A DNA stretch of 64,000 nt from Tenebrio molitor (Eukaryota; Arthropoda; Insecta; Coleoptera; Tenebrionidae). Below, piece after piece: positions 23,463-33,157 of this stretch (position 1 is its first letter; each line of letters opens with the position of its first letter). The stretch lies in assembly GCF_963966145.1 (NCBI RefSeq), contig NC_091047.1, positions 4,464,001 through 4,528,000 on the forward strand, in the 5' to 3' direction. A program made the translations under genes and the position numbers. Under the pieces are notes generated by a model, which was not told the DNA's origin, made no database searches, and was given only the letters and a program-made list of their open reading frames with translations.

Positions 23463-23983
23463 AACATCTTCTGACCAGCTTTTGGTCTTGGCTTCCTCGA
23501 CTTCTTCGGAAATAATTCATCTGTGTGGGGACCATCCTCATCCCATCGGTCTAGTCTTGCCCATAGACCACCACCATAACATGTCACAACTGTCCTTAGA
23601 GACTAACTTCTTCTAGATCCAGCTCCAACTGATAATTCCTAGAAACTGAGTTCTTCTAGATCCAGTTCCAAATGACAATTTGGACTAAGTTCCACCTCCC
23701 CAGAAAACCTCCCTGTTCTTCTTTCAACTCAAAAACAAATCTTCGTCATACGTTAAAAACTGTGCCCAAGAACTGTCAAATGCTTTTGACAAATCCAAAG
23801 AATACTGAAACAGATTCTTCCAGTGTGTACAACAGGAATTTTGTAAAGAATCGCAAGAAAACATTTATAAGATTAAACCAACTACATTTTTGTTGGTGTT
23901 AATTTTTGTTGCAGATCTCAGCGTTTATTTATGTGGTCAAGACAGAACCGTCGGAAGAAATCTTGAGAGATGATAAATTCTAA
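23463..23983 (+). pseudogene. decayed tandem copy of the tetraspanin
   Basis: The stretch aligns by eye with the intact gene just upstream. It retains TCATCTGTGTGGGGACCATC (exon 2, TM2), TTCAACTCAAAAACAAATCT onward through AAATCCAAAGAATACTG (exon 3, small part of the loop), and a recognisable exon 5 ending GATGATAAATTCTAA at 23983. Stops and frameshifts interrupt all parts. The region encoding the CCG motif is lost, and a short internal duplication around TTCTTCTAGATCCAG (about 23605-23665) is added. Homology continues into the 3' flank, so the duplication unit was about 1 kb. Confidence 0.85.
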
Positions 23984-24470
23984 GACTGTAAACTTTACTT
24001 AAATAATATTTAGGTATGCAAGTATGTAAGTACTTCTTCTCTTGACCAGTAAGCGCCTACTTTGACATTTGCACGAGTGAATCGAGCTCCGACTCACTTT
24101 ATTCCACTCCATCATAACCTCAATTGTCAAAATCGCCATTCGGGAGCTGTATCAAGTTAAGACGCAACTTTCAGGTGTCCCACGTTGCAGATCCGGATAT
24201 TCTGGCGCCACATCTCCTCGCAAGTGTCAAATTCGCCGGGGATTCCGCAGATTATTTAGAAATTTCCCAAATTCTTAGCCCACTTGTGTCGGACATCTTT
24301 CGATAAATTATCGCCGAGTTATGACTTATGAGACAAGACCACGTTAAAAAAAAAATTTTTGTCGAAGACCGAACAATCTGCAACCGTTTTATACCGAAGA
24401 TGTGTTTTTGCACAAATCGAAAGAGATGCGATTTAGTGTTAATTGGTGGCGCCTCTTGTTGATTTAGGGG
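23984..24470. repeat. duplicated 3' flank of the tetraspanin
   Basis: Matches to 23003-23430 occur in the same order, for example CATCATAACCTCAATTGTCA against TATCATAACCTCAACTGTCA, and GCGATTTAGTGTTAATTGGT against GTGATTTAGTGTAATTGGTG. This marks the second half of the tandem duplication that made the pseudogene. It has no gene of its own. Confidence 0.7.
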
Positions 24471-24659
24471 TGGAACATGTGTAGTCCGACCGCGACGGGG
24501 CCAATGATGCGCATCCCCTTAATGTGTCGCTTCCCTTCGAGATCGAGGAAAGGGGCTGTTTGAAATTAATTAGTCACAAGTAGGGAGCCTCGGACGCGGT
24601 AATTGGGCTATTTTTTATTCCTCAAGACCGACTAGGGTTACAAATCGAGCGGCTCAACA

Positions 24660-25187
24660 CGTGTTGGTGATCTGAGCTCGTTAGACGTGACAAGTATTCT
24701 GCTAAAGATGGTCTTTAATGTCGCGGGAAATTACAGCGGCGATCAGCCGCCAGATGGCGAAGAAGTCGCATTTATATGGCGGAATTATTGACAGATTTCA
24801 TTTATTCCTGTTCGTCTGAATTTATCAGCATCATCGAGGAAACTACTAAATATGTAATTGTAGGAAATTAAAAAATCAAATGTAAAATATGGTTACTCGT
24901 TAGATGTTGTAACAATTGTAAATTCGTAAAAATGACTAATGTTAACACCGGATCGTAAAGTCGTAAAGAGACAATAAAACTTCAGTCTACAAAATATAAA
25001 CTTGTTTGCATTGCTAATTACGTTAATTAGTCATGTTTTCCTGAATATATCACATGTCATCGCACTTAATTATCGACAAATTAAATATTACAAAGTGAAA
25101 GTTTGATATTCAAAGAAAACATTCCATTTATAACACTTTCAAGACTACGATGTTCATGATAAAATGTGACAGTAGATAAGTGGAAAA
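24660..25187. repeat. conserved non-coding block downstream of Rab copy A
   Basis: This block matches 32553-33157 next to Rab copy B. Shared strings include GATCAGCCGCCAGATGGCGA, TACGTTAATTAGTCATGTTT and ACTTCAGTCTA. A minus-strand AATAAA (24801-24806) lies about 380 bases past the Rab stop and has a counterpart at 32688-32693. The block may therefore be the 3' untranslated region, or simply part of the segmental duplication. Confidence 0.65.
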
Positions 25188-26550
25188 TCAGCAACACTTG
25201 GACTCGCCCGTGTTATTGCCGCCTGCTTTGTTTTCGTTGCTCAAATTGACAGCCTCCTCTTGTCCTGTTCCTGTAACTGTCCCCAAGTCAACATTGGTCC
25301 CGTAGAGTTTGATCAATTCACGAGCCACGTTGTCGAAGACTTTCTCGACGCCCTAAAAATCCTAAAATCACGTCAAGATCCTCACCACTTCGGTCACCGC
25401 AATTACCTGATCCTGATCCTGCAGGGCCGAGCACTCATGATAGGTGGCGCCTATGCTTCTCGCATACTCGATGGCCTTGTCTCTGCTCACCTGTCACACA
25501 ATTTATTCGATTTTCTCCGCACTGTATTATTTTTTTACCTGTCTGTTTTCGGCCAAGTCAATTTTGTTGCCCACCACGCACAGCACCATCGGATTGTTGA
25601 CGTTTTCCGTCAGTTCCAAGACCCAGTCTTGCATGCTTTTAAAACTTTGAGCTGAGGTGATGTCAAAGACGATTAGAGCGGCGTTGGCGTCTCTGTAGTA
25701 CGTGGGGACCAGGCAGTTGAACCGCTCTTGGCCTGCCGTGTCCCATATCTGTAAGTAGTGTGAGTGACGTTGTTGTTAGGAATGTGAGGACTTTACCTGG
25801 AGTTTGATAGTGATGTTGTCGATCAGAAGTTTGTGAGAGAAGAATGATGCCCCTATTGTTGGTCGGGGGACCTTCTGGGATTTCTCGACGTAGCGGATTA
25901 CTGTACTTGTTTTTCCCGCACCTAATAAAAGAATACTGAATAATACCGGGTGATTATAAACGAATGTGACTTTTTTTCATAGGTTGGTAATATTATTGTT
26001 GGTTATTCTGCTTTTTAATGTGATAGTTGACATAAACATAGGCGTCCTCGCCTATTTGATACAATTGATTAATACATAAAATGTCAAAATGACGCACGTA
26101 CGCCAATGTGTTGATTAAGGTATCAAGTTTGCCAAAATAATTTATGAAAAGTGTTCCCAACTTAAGAAAAAAAATCACAATCATTTATAATCACCCGGTA
26201 TCGTATCACAATATTTGTTAAGCGACTGATGTAACTTCTGATATTAAGTATTTTATTAGTTTATTTATTATCGCAAAATACTGATAATATAAAACGTTGT
26301 ACATAACTATGACGATTTTCTGTTAATTTTTTCTAACAAATTATGTCCAGTTTGTTGCAAAAAAAAAACGGAAAAAAAAAACTGTCCCAAATGAGCAAAA
26401 AGTCATGAGATGACTGTTACTTTCCATAAAATGAACATTTCAAACAATTATTCAACGTAATGTTTACGTTTGACTATTATTGCTTTTATTGTTGTTTTGG
26501 ACAATACCTTGGGGTCCTAAGACGATTACTTTGCGCTCGATGGTTTTCAT
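25188..26550 (-). CDS. Rab-family small GTPase, copy A (divergent)
   Basis: Five minus-strand exons: 26550-26508, 25921-25797, 25748-25539, 25490-25407 and 25352-25188, giving 208 residues. G motifs: P-loop GPQGAGKT (12-19), switch I Thr in RPTIGASFF, WDTAGQE (58-64), NKID (117-120) and SAL in place of the usual SAK. The C-terminal CC (207-208) predicts geranylgeranylation. Rab GTPases recruit effectors to vesicle membranes; overall this one looks Rab5/Rab22/RabX1-like, which is an impression. Compared with copy B it lost one codon before the switch I Thr (VEKSQKVPRPT against VENSFSHHITPT). It also changed switch II (RFNCLVPTYYRD against RFKAMAPMFYRN) and gained a DQ repeat after the G5 motif. 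Intron 1 carries a 257 bp MITE absent from copy B. The frame is intact, so it is probably functional but diverging. Confidence 0.88.
25944..26200. mobile_element. MITE family E inside intron 1 of Rab copy A
   Basis: The ends are ACCGGGTGATTATAAACGAA and the complement of ATTTATAATCACCCGGT. Length is 257 bp. Copy B has no insertion at this point: its first intron is 323 bp against 586 bp here, a difference that the element almost exactly explains. It therefore inserted after the gene duplication. A second, interrupted copy lies at 27044-28204. Confidence 0.85.
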
Positions 26551-26695
26551 TGTCTTTCACCACCAACAAAAAGAAATCAATCTGATTCAGTAACCACAGC
26601 AAATTATCAAACGATTACACCCAATAGGTACCAACGCAAATTATATCTTTGATAACAAAGATTACAAGGATTATGTGTTGCATCAGTGGGGTATA

Positions 26696-26818
26696 CAGTG
26701 TGGAAATTACTTATGGAATACATTCAGTAATTTCAAAACTAATGACACTTGTTGAAAACGCTGAAACAGGTCAATTTTTATTTCTTACTAGCTTTTTCCA
26801 TAAGTAGTTTCCACACTG
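26696..26818. mobile_element. short TA-flanked MITE
   Basis: A 123 bp element with ends CAGTGTGGAAATTACTTATG and the complement of CATAAGTAGTTTCCACACTG, TA on each side. The terminal CAGTG is typical of mariner-type elements. Confidence 0.75.
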
Positions 26819-26896
26819 TAGAATTATGAAGAATGGACCTTACGGTGGGCTATTCGAGCAGGTCTAATGCATGTCTGACAGACCGCCATATTGGTA

Positions 26897-27018
26897 CAAT
26901 GACCGGCAATAAAAACTAATCGCCATCACTTTTCTGTTACGTCAAAATCCAAATGTGTAATTAATGCTTTAATGACACTGACATTTAAATGATGGCTAAT
27001 TTTTTTTGCCGGCCACTG
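26897..27018. mobile_element. MITE family H, copy 1
   Basis: A 122 bp TA-flanked element, ends CAATGACCGGCAATAAAAAC and the complement of TTTGCCGGCCACTG. It is nearly identical in the middle (TTACGTCAAAATCCAAATGT) to 31824-31940. Confidence 0.8.
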
Positions 27019-27149
27019 TACGCCCCGATAATTTATATTATTATACCGGGTGACTATAAATGAATGTGACTTTCTTTCTTAAGTTGGGAACATTTTTCAA
27101 AAATTACTTTGGCAAACCTGATATGTTAATTAACACATTGGCGTACGTA

Positions 27150-27374
27150 CAGTGGCGGCCATTAATTTGGAAACACCAAGATTTTTCTATTGTAAATTGT
27201 TTGTCACTTTGACAATGTTACTGACATATCAATTTCAGTTGCGACAGTCTGTTGGATGCGCTCAACGATGACATGAGTGACATTAGTTCATGACATAACG
27301 CTTACACTATCAAATATTAGAAATATCCAGTAAACTAGATTGGGCCGGTGTTTCCAAATTAATGGCCGCCAGTG
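27150..27374. mobile_element. 225 bp mariner-like MITE nested in family E
   Basis: The terminal repeats CAGTGGCGGCCATTAATTTG and complement continue into GAAACACC. The insertion site reads CGTACG-TA-element-TA-CGTC, while the family E copy at 25944-26200 has CGTACGTGCGTC there. This shows a TA target duplication. Confidence 0.85.
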
Positions 27375-27471
27375 TACGTCATTTTGACATTTTATGTATT
27401 AATTAATTATGTCAAATAGGCGAGTTCGCCTATGTTTATGTCAACTATCTCATTAAATAGCAGAAATAGAG

Positions 27472-28137
27472 AGCGTTTTTAAATTCATCGATGGATCAAT
27501 CGGTGGAATCAGTTTTCTACCAAAACGTTGTTATATTACTGTTAGATTTATGTTGAGCTTAAGAAAAGACGTTTCTTTATTCACCAAAAATTTCATGTTG
27601 GGCTCAACCAAAATTCACCTTTCCCATCTACAATGGGAGTTGGTTGTTTGGTGGACGAATAGTGGGGGAAATGTCAAAATAGTTTGTCGAAGTCAAACTG
27701 TCAATGTCAAAGCAAAGCGAGGGAAAAACTGGAAAAGTGCAACATTATTTACGTATCCTCTAATTTTTTCATGAGTCTTTCTTCTGTTTAAAATAATTTC
27801 TTCATCAGAGGAAGTTAATAAATCATCATCTGATGAATTTTCCAAAGGCATTGCAATCCGTTTTACCAATATTATGGTCCCAAGAAGACTAATGTCGCAC
27901 ATATTTATTCATATAATAATAATAATCGCCGAAAATTAAAAAATGTTTAGGTTATGTTTACACTTCAGGTGTCATGACGTCAGCACCAGTCAGCACAGTC
28001 ATCAGTTTTCCACCAAATCCGTTTCCCTATTCATCACATTTTTGCACAACATAAGTATTCAACACAAAAAAAACTTATGATTGACAGTCCACCAATGTTG
28101 AAATTCACCGCAAAAAGTTGATGAATTTAAAAACGCT
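27472..28137. mobile_element. second nested insertion in family E, unclassified
   Basis: The ends share AGCGTTTTTAAATTCATC as an inverted repeat, and a further inner inverted match occurs (CAGTTTTCYACCAAA). Inside, a minus-strand open stretch at 27693-27902 encodes an acidic segment (SSDDDLLTSSDEEIILNRRK). It resembles the leader of some PIF/Harbinger nucleases, but this is too weak to name the superfamily. Boundaries are uncertain by a few bases. Confidence 0.65.
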
Positions 28138-28323
28138 ACCTAACCAACAATAGTATTACCAACCTATGAAAAAAAGTCACATTCAGTTATAGTCACATTT
28201 ATACCATGGGCTGTAAGCTGTTTTTGTGATCACAATTATCGTGTTAGATTACTTTAAGCTGTGAACGCTATCTTGTAACCAGTTACAAGTGTTCTGTTTT
28301 ATGTAGTGTGTGTATTTTCCTAA

Positions 28324-28451
28324 TACCTGTTCACGTTGAATTGAAAATCAGTGGTGTAAATGACTGACCTGTTACTATGACAACTCATATGAAAGTTAAT
28401 GCCAAATGTGTGCGATTTGCACCACTAATGTTCAATCCAACGTGAACAGGT
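28324..28451. mobile_element. 128 bp MITE with ACCTGTTCACGTTG ends
   Basis: The left end ACCTGTTCACGTTGAATTGA matches the reverse complement of the right end TTCAATCCAACGTGAACAGG. An inner inverted pair GTGGTGTAAA / TTTGCACCAC follows. It has no coding capacity. Confidence 0.75.
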
Positions 28452-28508
28452 TATAAACAATTTCGCGCGAATATTCGCAGGGTATTGCGCTGTGATCTGG
28501 ACGCACCT

Positions 28509-28545
28509 TAATAAGCGCAGCGCAGTTCAGATTTAGTAGGCCATG
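28509..28545. mobile_element. solo right terminus of the P-like element
   Basis: These 37 bases (AATAAGCGCAGCGCAGTTCA onward to GTAGGCCATG) are identical to the right end of the element ending at 29647. They abut that element's left end with only GTAAAATG between, making a palindrome of about 80 bp. It is a second, almost fully deleted copy. Confidence 0.75.
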
Positions 28546-28553
28546 GTAAAATG

Positions 28554-29647
28554 CATGGCCTACTAAATCTAAACTGCGCTGCGCTTATTACGGCCGTAAC
28601 AAACTAGCTGAATGATTGATTCGGCTAACCTCAAAAAATCTACCCTTAACTAGCGCCATCTCTTTAAAGATATTAAACTACAAATCAACTAAATTGCCAC
28701 AATAATTTAAATTTCCTTGAATTTCATCAAGGTTGAAGTACTAACATGGGAAAATAGTGCGTTGCATGTGGAGAAAATAACAACAGTTATTTTCAAATTC
28801 CCAGCAACCTCCAAACCAAATCCAAAATTGATATAATTATTAAAAAAAACCGAAATGAAACATTTCACTGTAATACATGTTTCTTCTTTATTATCTACAG
28901 CAACTCCAGGACCCTTGTTACGATTAGTTTGGCTTCAAGACCGTGGGGTCTGTAAATTTGTGGGGCTTTTAAAAGACTTGGCTAATATTGCCACACAAGT
29001 TTTATCATATTTAATTCCAAAAAATCCTTGTCAACCACTGGTTACTACTTTGCATCCACATTTAATACAGAATTCCATATTTACCTGTGATAAACACAAA
29101 GATAAAATTTGTAAAGTTGTTATCCAATTAGTAATGAAACCAATTTTAAACATTTGTTTATAAAAAAAAACAGATTACATAAAAACGAAATCCATTCAGA
29201 ATAAACTCACAAGTAGGAAGGTTCTAAAATTATAAACTTACGAGAAAGGTATTGTCTTCCTGCAGATAGATAGTTTTACTTTTAATTTTTCTACTGTGCT
29301 CTATCCATTTTCAGATTTTGCAATTCCATTTTATATATAAATATTATGTTTCATAATTTGATTATTGTAATTATTAGGTATTCTTACGTTCATGAAACGT
29401 ATTCGTGAAAATTTATTTCGCGTCAAAATGACAAAATAGAAAGTGTTAACCTAACAAAATAAACACGTTACGTGATTGTGATTGGATAATTTCAATTCAA
29501 ATTACATTTTTCTTTTCTATTTCGCTAATAGATGGAGTTAGTTAAGGGTGAATTTTTTGAGGTTAGCGGAATCAATTGCTCCATTGAAAATCCGAGCTTT
29601 GTTACGGCCGTAATAAGCGCAGCGCAGTTCAGATTTAGTAGGCCATG
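28554..29647. mobile_element. P-element-like DNA transposon, internally deleted
   Basis: The termini are CATGGCCTACTAAATCTAAA and the reverse complement. Similarity continues for about 110 bp into the element (TTATTACGGCCGTAACAAA, then GCTAACCTCAAAAAATCTA). The CATG ends and the 7-8 bp direct repeat (G)TAAAATG at both flanks fit the P superfamily, which makes 8 bp target duplications. An internal open stretch at 28855-29163 looks like a transposase C-terminus. At 1.09 kb it is non-autonomous. Confidence 0.75.
28855..29163 (+). pseudogene. transposase C-terminal fragment, probably P/THAP9-like
   Basis: About 102 residues are open, including LVWLQDRGVCKFVGLLKDLA and later FTCDKHKDKICKVVIQLVMK. 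A WL-x-x-RG segment and a Cys-x-x-His near the C-terminus resemble P-type transposases, but the match is by general pattern only. It lies within long terminal repeats of the P-like element, which is the stronger argument. The catalytic region is absent. Confidence 0.5.
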
Positions 29648-29986
29648 TAAAATGTTACGACTAGCGCCACCTCGATCAGGAGAAACGTATCATAGTTGAC
29701 ACCAGGGGTAGGGCACTCTAATAGACGACCTTGAATCAAGTTTAATATTTTTCGGCCACTACAGATGGCGCTCAGATCAGAAAAAAATTAAAACGTTTGC
29801 TACTACCAACACAATTTAGCAATTCCTATGGTTGGTCATCCTGGTTAAATCCCCAATCCGAGGCACTTTCCTAGTAATTCCCAGAATATTGTTACAACGC
29901 GTGACGCAATTTAGTGGATAGTGGAAAAAGTTGATTTTGTGTTTTTGTGTTTAATTTTTAAATACTTTTGGACAATTTATAAAAAA

Positions 29987-30764
29987 ATGAAGCCGTGTTG
30001 TGTACCCGGATGTGAAAGTATTCCAAGTCGCAGGTAGGCTGTAAAAATTAAATTTTTAAACTTTGATAATAATCAATCAATGTTTTTCGAAAAATCTTTT
30101 ATTGTTATATTTTATTTATAGATATTTCATACCAAGAGAAATACGAATTCAAAAAATTTGGATTGAAAGAATCCAAAATCCAAAACTTCTAGGCTTGGAG
30201 CCAAAATATGTCGGTAAAAGTTTTGTTGTGTGCGAAAAACATTTTTCACCGATTTGCAAAGATGCAAGAGGACGTTTGTTAAAGAATGCTCTACCTACAA
30301 TAAATCCACCAGGTATTACCATGTTTGTCCTGATTAATTATTTTTGGCCCTTTTTACTGAGAAACAATAACGACGAATTCGCAACGTCTAGTCTACACAT
30401 GGTAAACTTTATCAAGCTGCAAAAATTGTTAATTTGGAATCACATTTGACATGATTATAGTATTTTTTTTTACATTTAGAGGTCATAAGTAAAGTAAAAC
30501 TTTTTATAGCAAATGAAAAAGTCATTATTGTTGTATAGCAAGAGGAAATCTATGTGTTACTAGTCATTATCCTTTCCCAGTAAAAAAAAAATCTACCAGA
30601 TAGGTCGTAGGTGTGTTTGACTCCCAAAAATTCAAAAAATTTATATTATGTTTGTTTCTCAGGCTTTAAGAAATCTTCCGGGACAGAAGACTGCTTCAGT
30701 CACCCTCAGGAAGAATATAAATATGTTACACCTGAAAAAATAAAAGGTAGGTCTGTTTTTATGT
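29987..30764 (+). CDS. THAP-domain protein, short or 5' part of a longer gene
   Basis: Exons 29987-30033, 30122-30312 and 30663-30746 join in frame. The first 80 residues form a C2CH THAP zinc finger: Cys5-x3-Cys9, Trp29 in IWIERI, VVCEKHF with Cys53 and His56, and ALPTI (Pro74) in place of the usual AVPTI. The domain binds DNA and occurs in host regulators and in P-type transposases. After GFKKSSGTEDCFSHPQ a donor GTAGGT at 30747 suggests further exons, but none is recognisable in the next 2 kb. Reading through gives a stop at 30764 and a product of about 113 residues. A P-like transposon with a transposase-like fragment ends only 340 bp upstream, yet it is a separate bounded element, so a shared origin is only a suspicion. 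Confidence 0.7.
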
Positions 30765-31823
30765 GATAGTCAGGCGCGAATCTACCAGAAAATTTGTTCT
30801 AAACGAAAAAAAAAATTTTGTAAAACTTCAATTTGTCATTCATACAATAACATTTGAATGTTCAGCAATTTATGATTCGAAAAAAAATATGGAATAAAAA
30901 CATAGGTATAGGAAACGAAAAGTCCGTAACATGTAGACAATAAGTAGACATAAATAAAAGTAAAACTCTTTCACACCCTCAACATGGCGTATTTTAAACG
31001 GAAAACAAAGAAAATCAGTGTATAAAATATCTGCTCAAACAGTACAGATTTGTACATTTTAAGCACACAATAATTCGATAATAGTATATTGTTAACGCCC
31101 GGCGCCCAAAAACAAGTCGATACGTTTTTAATCGGTTTATTCTCCTCGACGCGTTAATTACAAGTCAGGAGTTTTTCCCCACGCGCTCCCCTCGTCGGCA
31201 GTCCTCGGATCTCCTCGGGTCACTCCGACACGATGGAGCGCTGCTCGGGGACTTCCCGCGAGGGATCCTCCCTTCGCTCATTAGGGAATCGTAACAATAT
31301 TATGATGCGCTTTTAACGTCGCAAGTGCTTTAAAGACCCTTAAAAGTCTTAAAACGTATGTTATACGCTATTTTTTTTTATACTTGCACTACAATCTGAA
31401 AATTATAACAAAAAAGTAAATTTAAATACCTTTTCCGAAGTAATCTGTGTCATTAATTGTTGAGATAGAAATGGTCAATTGTTGTTGTTTCGTTCTCCTG
31501 TATATTTGTTAAAAATTGTGTATAAATGTGTAGGTATTTATTATTATTATTATTTAAAATGTAGGTGAATTTGAAAAAACGGGAAATGACATATTTCATA
31601 ATGTAAATTTGGTTTTAAAATGTTTGTCAATTAATTGTCTACTTGACAGTACCTATCAAATAATTTTTAAACAAATAATGTCATTGAATTATTTATTTAT
31701 AAACTGACGTACCGTCAAATAATTGTAATCTATTTCTGAAAAGCCATTTTCAAACTATGACAAACATGAAAAGAAACATGTCGGTTTTTTAACATTTCCC
31801 TTTTTTTCTAATTGAAATACATA

Positions 31824-31940
31824 CAATGCCTGGCAATAAAAACTAGACATCACTTTTGTGTTACGTCAAAATCCAAATGTGTAATTAATGTTTTTTTGAC
31901 ACTGACATTTAAATGATGGCTTTTTCTTTGCCGGCCATTG
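31824..31940. mobile_element. MITE family H, copy 2
   Basis: A 117 bp TA-flanked element with ends CAATGCCTGGCAATAAAAAC and the complement of TTGCCGGCCATTG. It shares its whole middle with 26897-27018. Confidence 0.8.
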
Positions 31941-32309
31941 TATATGTAGAAACGCCTTGTTTTATGCATTCGCTTTGTTCGTATATCAATTTTTGTATTC
32001 TTACTTGTTTTATAATAAATATTGTAACATTTTAACCTTGTTTTGAATTACCACCCTACAATTTTTTTGGAACCAGTGCGTAGTACAGGATTCAATTTTG
32101 CCGCCTTAGCACGATTACAGGTCTCCAATCAACTTTTTACCGACTCTCGGTAAAACTTTTTTTCGGCCACTATAGATGGCGCTGAAACTTGTTACCAGTT
32201 TTAACTGAGAGAGTGGCCAATCTATTCTCTTCTTTATCTAGGGTTGACACGAAGACGGACGAATTCAGTTCCCATTAACTTAAATGTGCTGAGCACGACC
32301 TGCTATATT

Positions 32310-32436
32310 ACCGGCCTGTTATTTTAACTTCAAATTCAAAATGTCGTTTGAACAAGAAACATGTTTATCCCCAAAAAGCGCCCGTTTAGTAGCGCTCTGC
32401 GGAGATCACTCAAACCACACTTTTGAACAGGCCGGT
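32310..32436. mobile_element. short inverted-repeat element, ACCGGCCTGTT ends
   Basis: ACCGGCCTGTT at the left is matched by AACAGGCCGGT at the right across 127 bp. Only one copy is seen here, so the classification as a MITE is tentative. Confidence 0.45.
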
Positions 32437-32552
32437 TATAAATAATACAGTAGGTGGTGGTATACACCATCGATCCCTGTCCAATGCCATCCTGCTGCAA
32501 TCCTGTTCTAAACCTTCTTTAAGGCCATCCTCACGTCTGTGCATTTAACATG

Positions 32553-33157
32553 TGGTGGTGCACTCTGCTCTCAGACGTAACAGGTCTTCTGTTAAAGATG
32601 GTCCTTAATGTCGCGGGATATTATTCGGCGATCAGCCGCCAGATGGCGACAAAGTCGATTTTATGAGGCGGCATTATTGAGATTTAATTTATTCCAATTG
32701 ACTTGAAATTATTCAGCATCATCGAGGGAATTACGAAGCATTATGTAAACAGAAAGATAAGGGTATTGACATTAACGACAACAAAACGTATTTTCAACTT
32801 TTATTAAAATAATTGTAGTAAATACAAGAAAATCAAATGTAAAAAATTCTGTATGTCGTTACTCGTTAGATGTTGTAATAATTATAAATTCGTAAAAATG
32901 GCTAACCTTATCACCGGATCGTAAAGAGACAATAAAACTTCAGTCTATACAAAACATACAGTTGTTTACGTACCTAATTACGTTAATTAGTCATGTTTTC
33001 CTGAATATATCACAACACGTCATCACGCTTAATTATCGACAAATTAAATATCACCCGAAGTGGAAGTTTGATTTTCAACAGAAACGTTACACTTATAATA
33101 CTTTCTAGATTACGATGTACATGATATGGCAGTTAGGAAGAGTAGATAAGTAGAAAG
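32553..33157. repeat. conserved non-coding block downstream of Rab copy B
   Basis: Partner of 24660-25187. The order of shared strings is the same, with small insertions. It marks the 3' part of the duplicated segment; on the other side the shared flank extends past the Rab start to about 34420. Confidence 0.65.

Larger units (their letters stand above)
27044..28204. mobile_element. MITE family E, copy 2, split by two nested insertions
   Basis: The left end (ACCGGGTGACTATAAATGAA) and the right end (AAAAAGTCACATTCAGTTAT, with decayed terminus) match the 257 bp copy at 25944-26200. The extra length is explained by a 225 bp TA-flanked element at 27150-27374 and a second insertion at about 27472-28137. 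The uninterrupted copy supplies the empty site for both. Confidence 0.85.
30765..32552. other. intergenic stretch between the THAP gene and the Rab B block
   Basis: The region is AT-rich with one GC-rich island at about 31095-31290 (ACGCGCTCCCCTCGTCGGCA) that has no sustained open frame. It includes MITE H copy 2 (31824-31940) and a short inverted-repeat element at 32310-32436. I found no further THAP exon. Confidence 0.5.
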
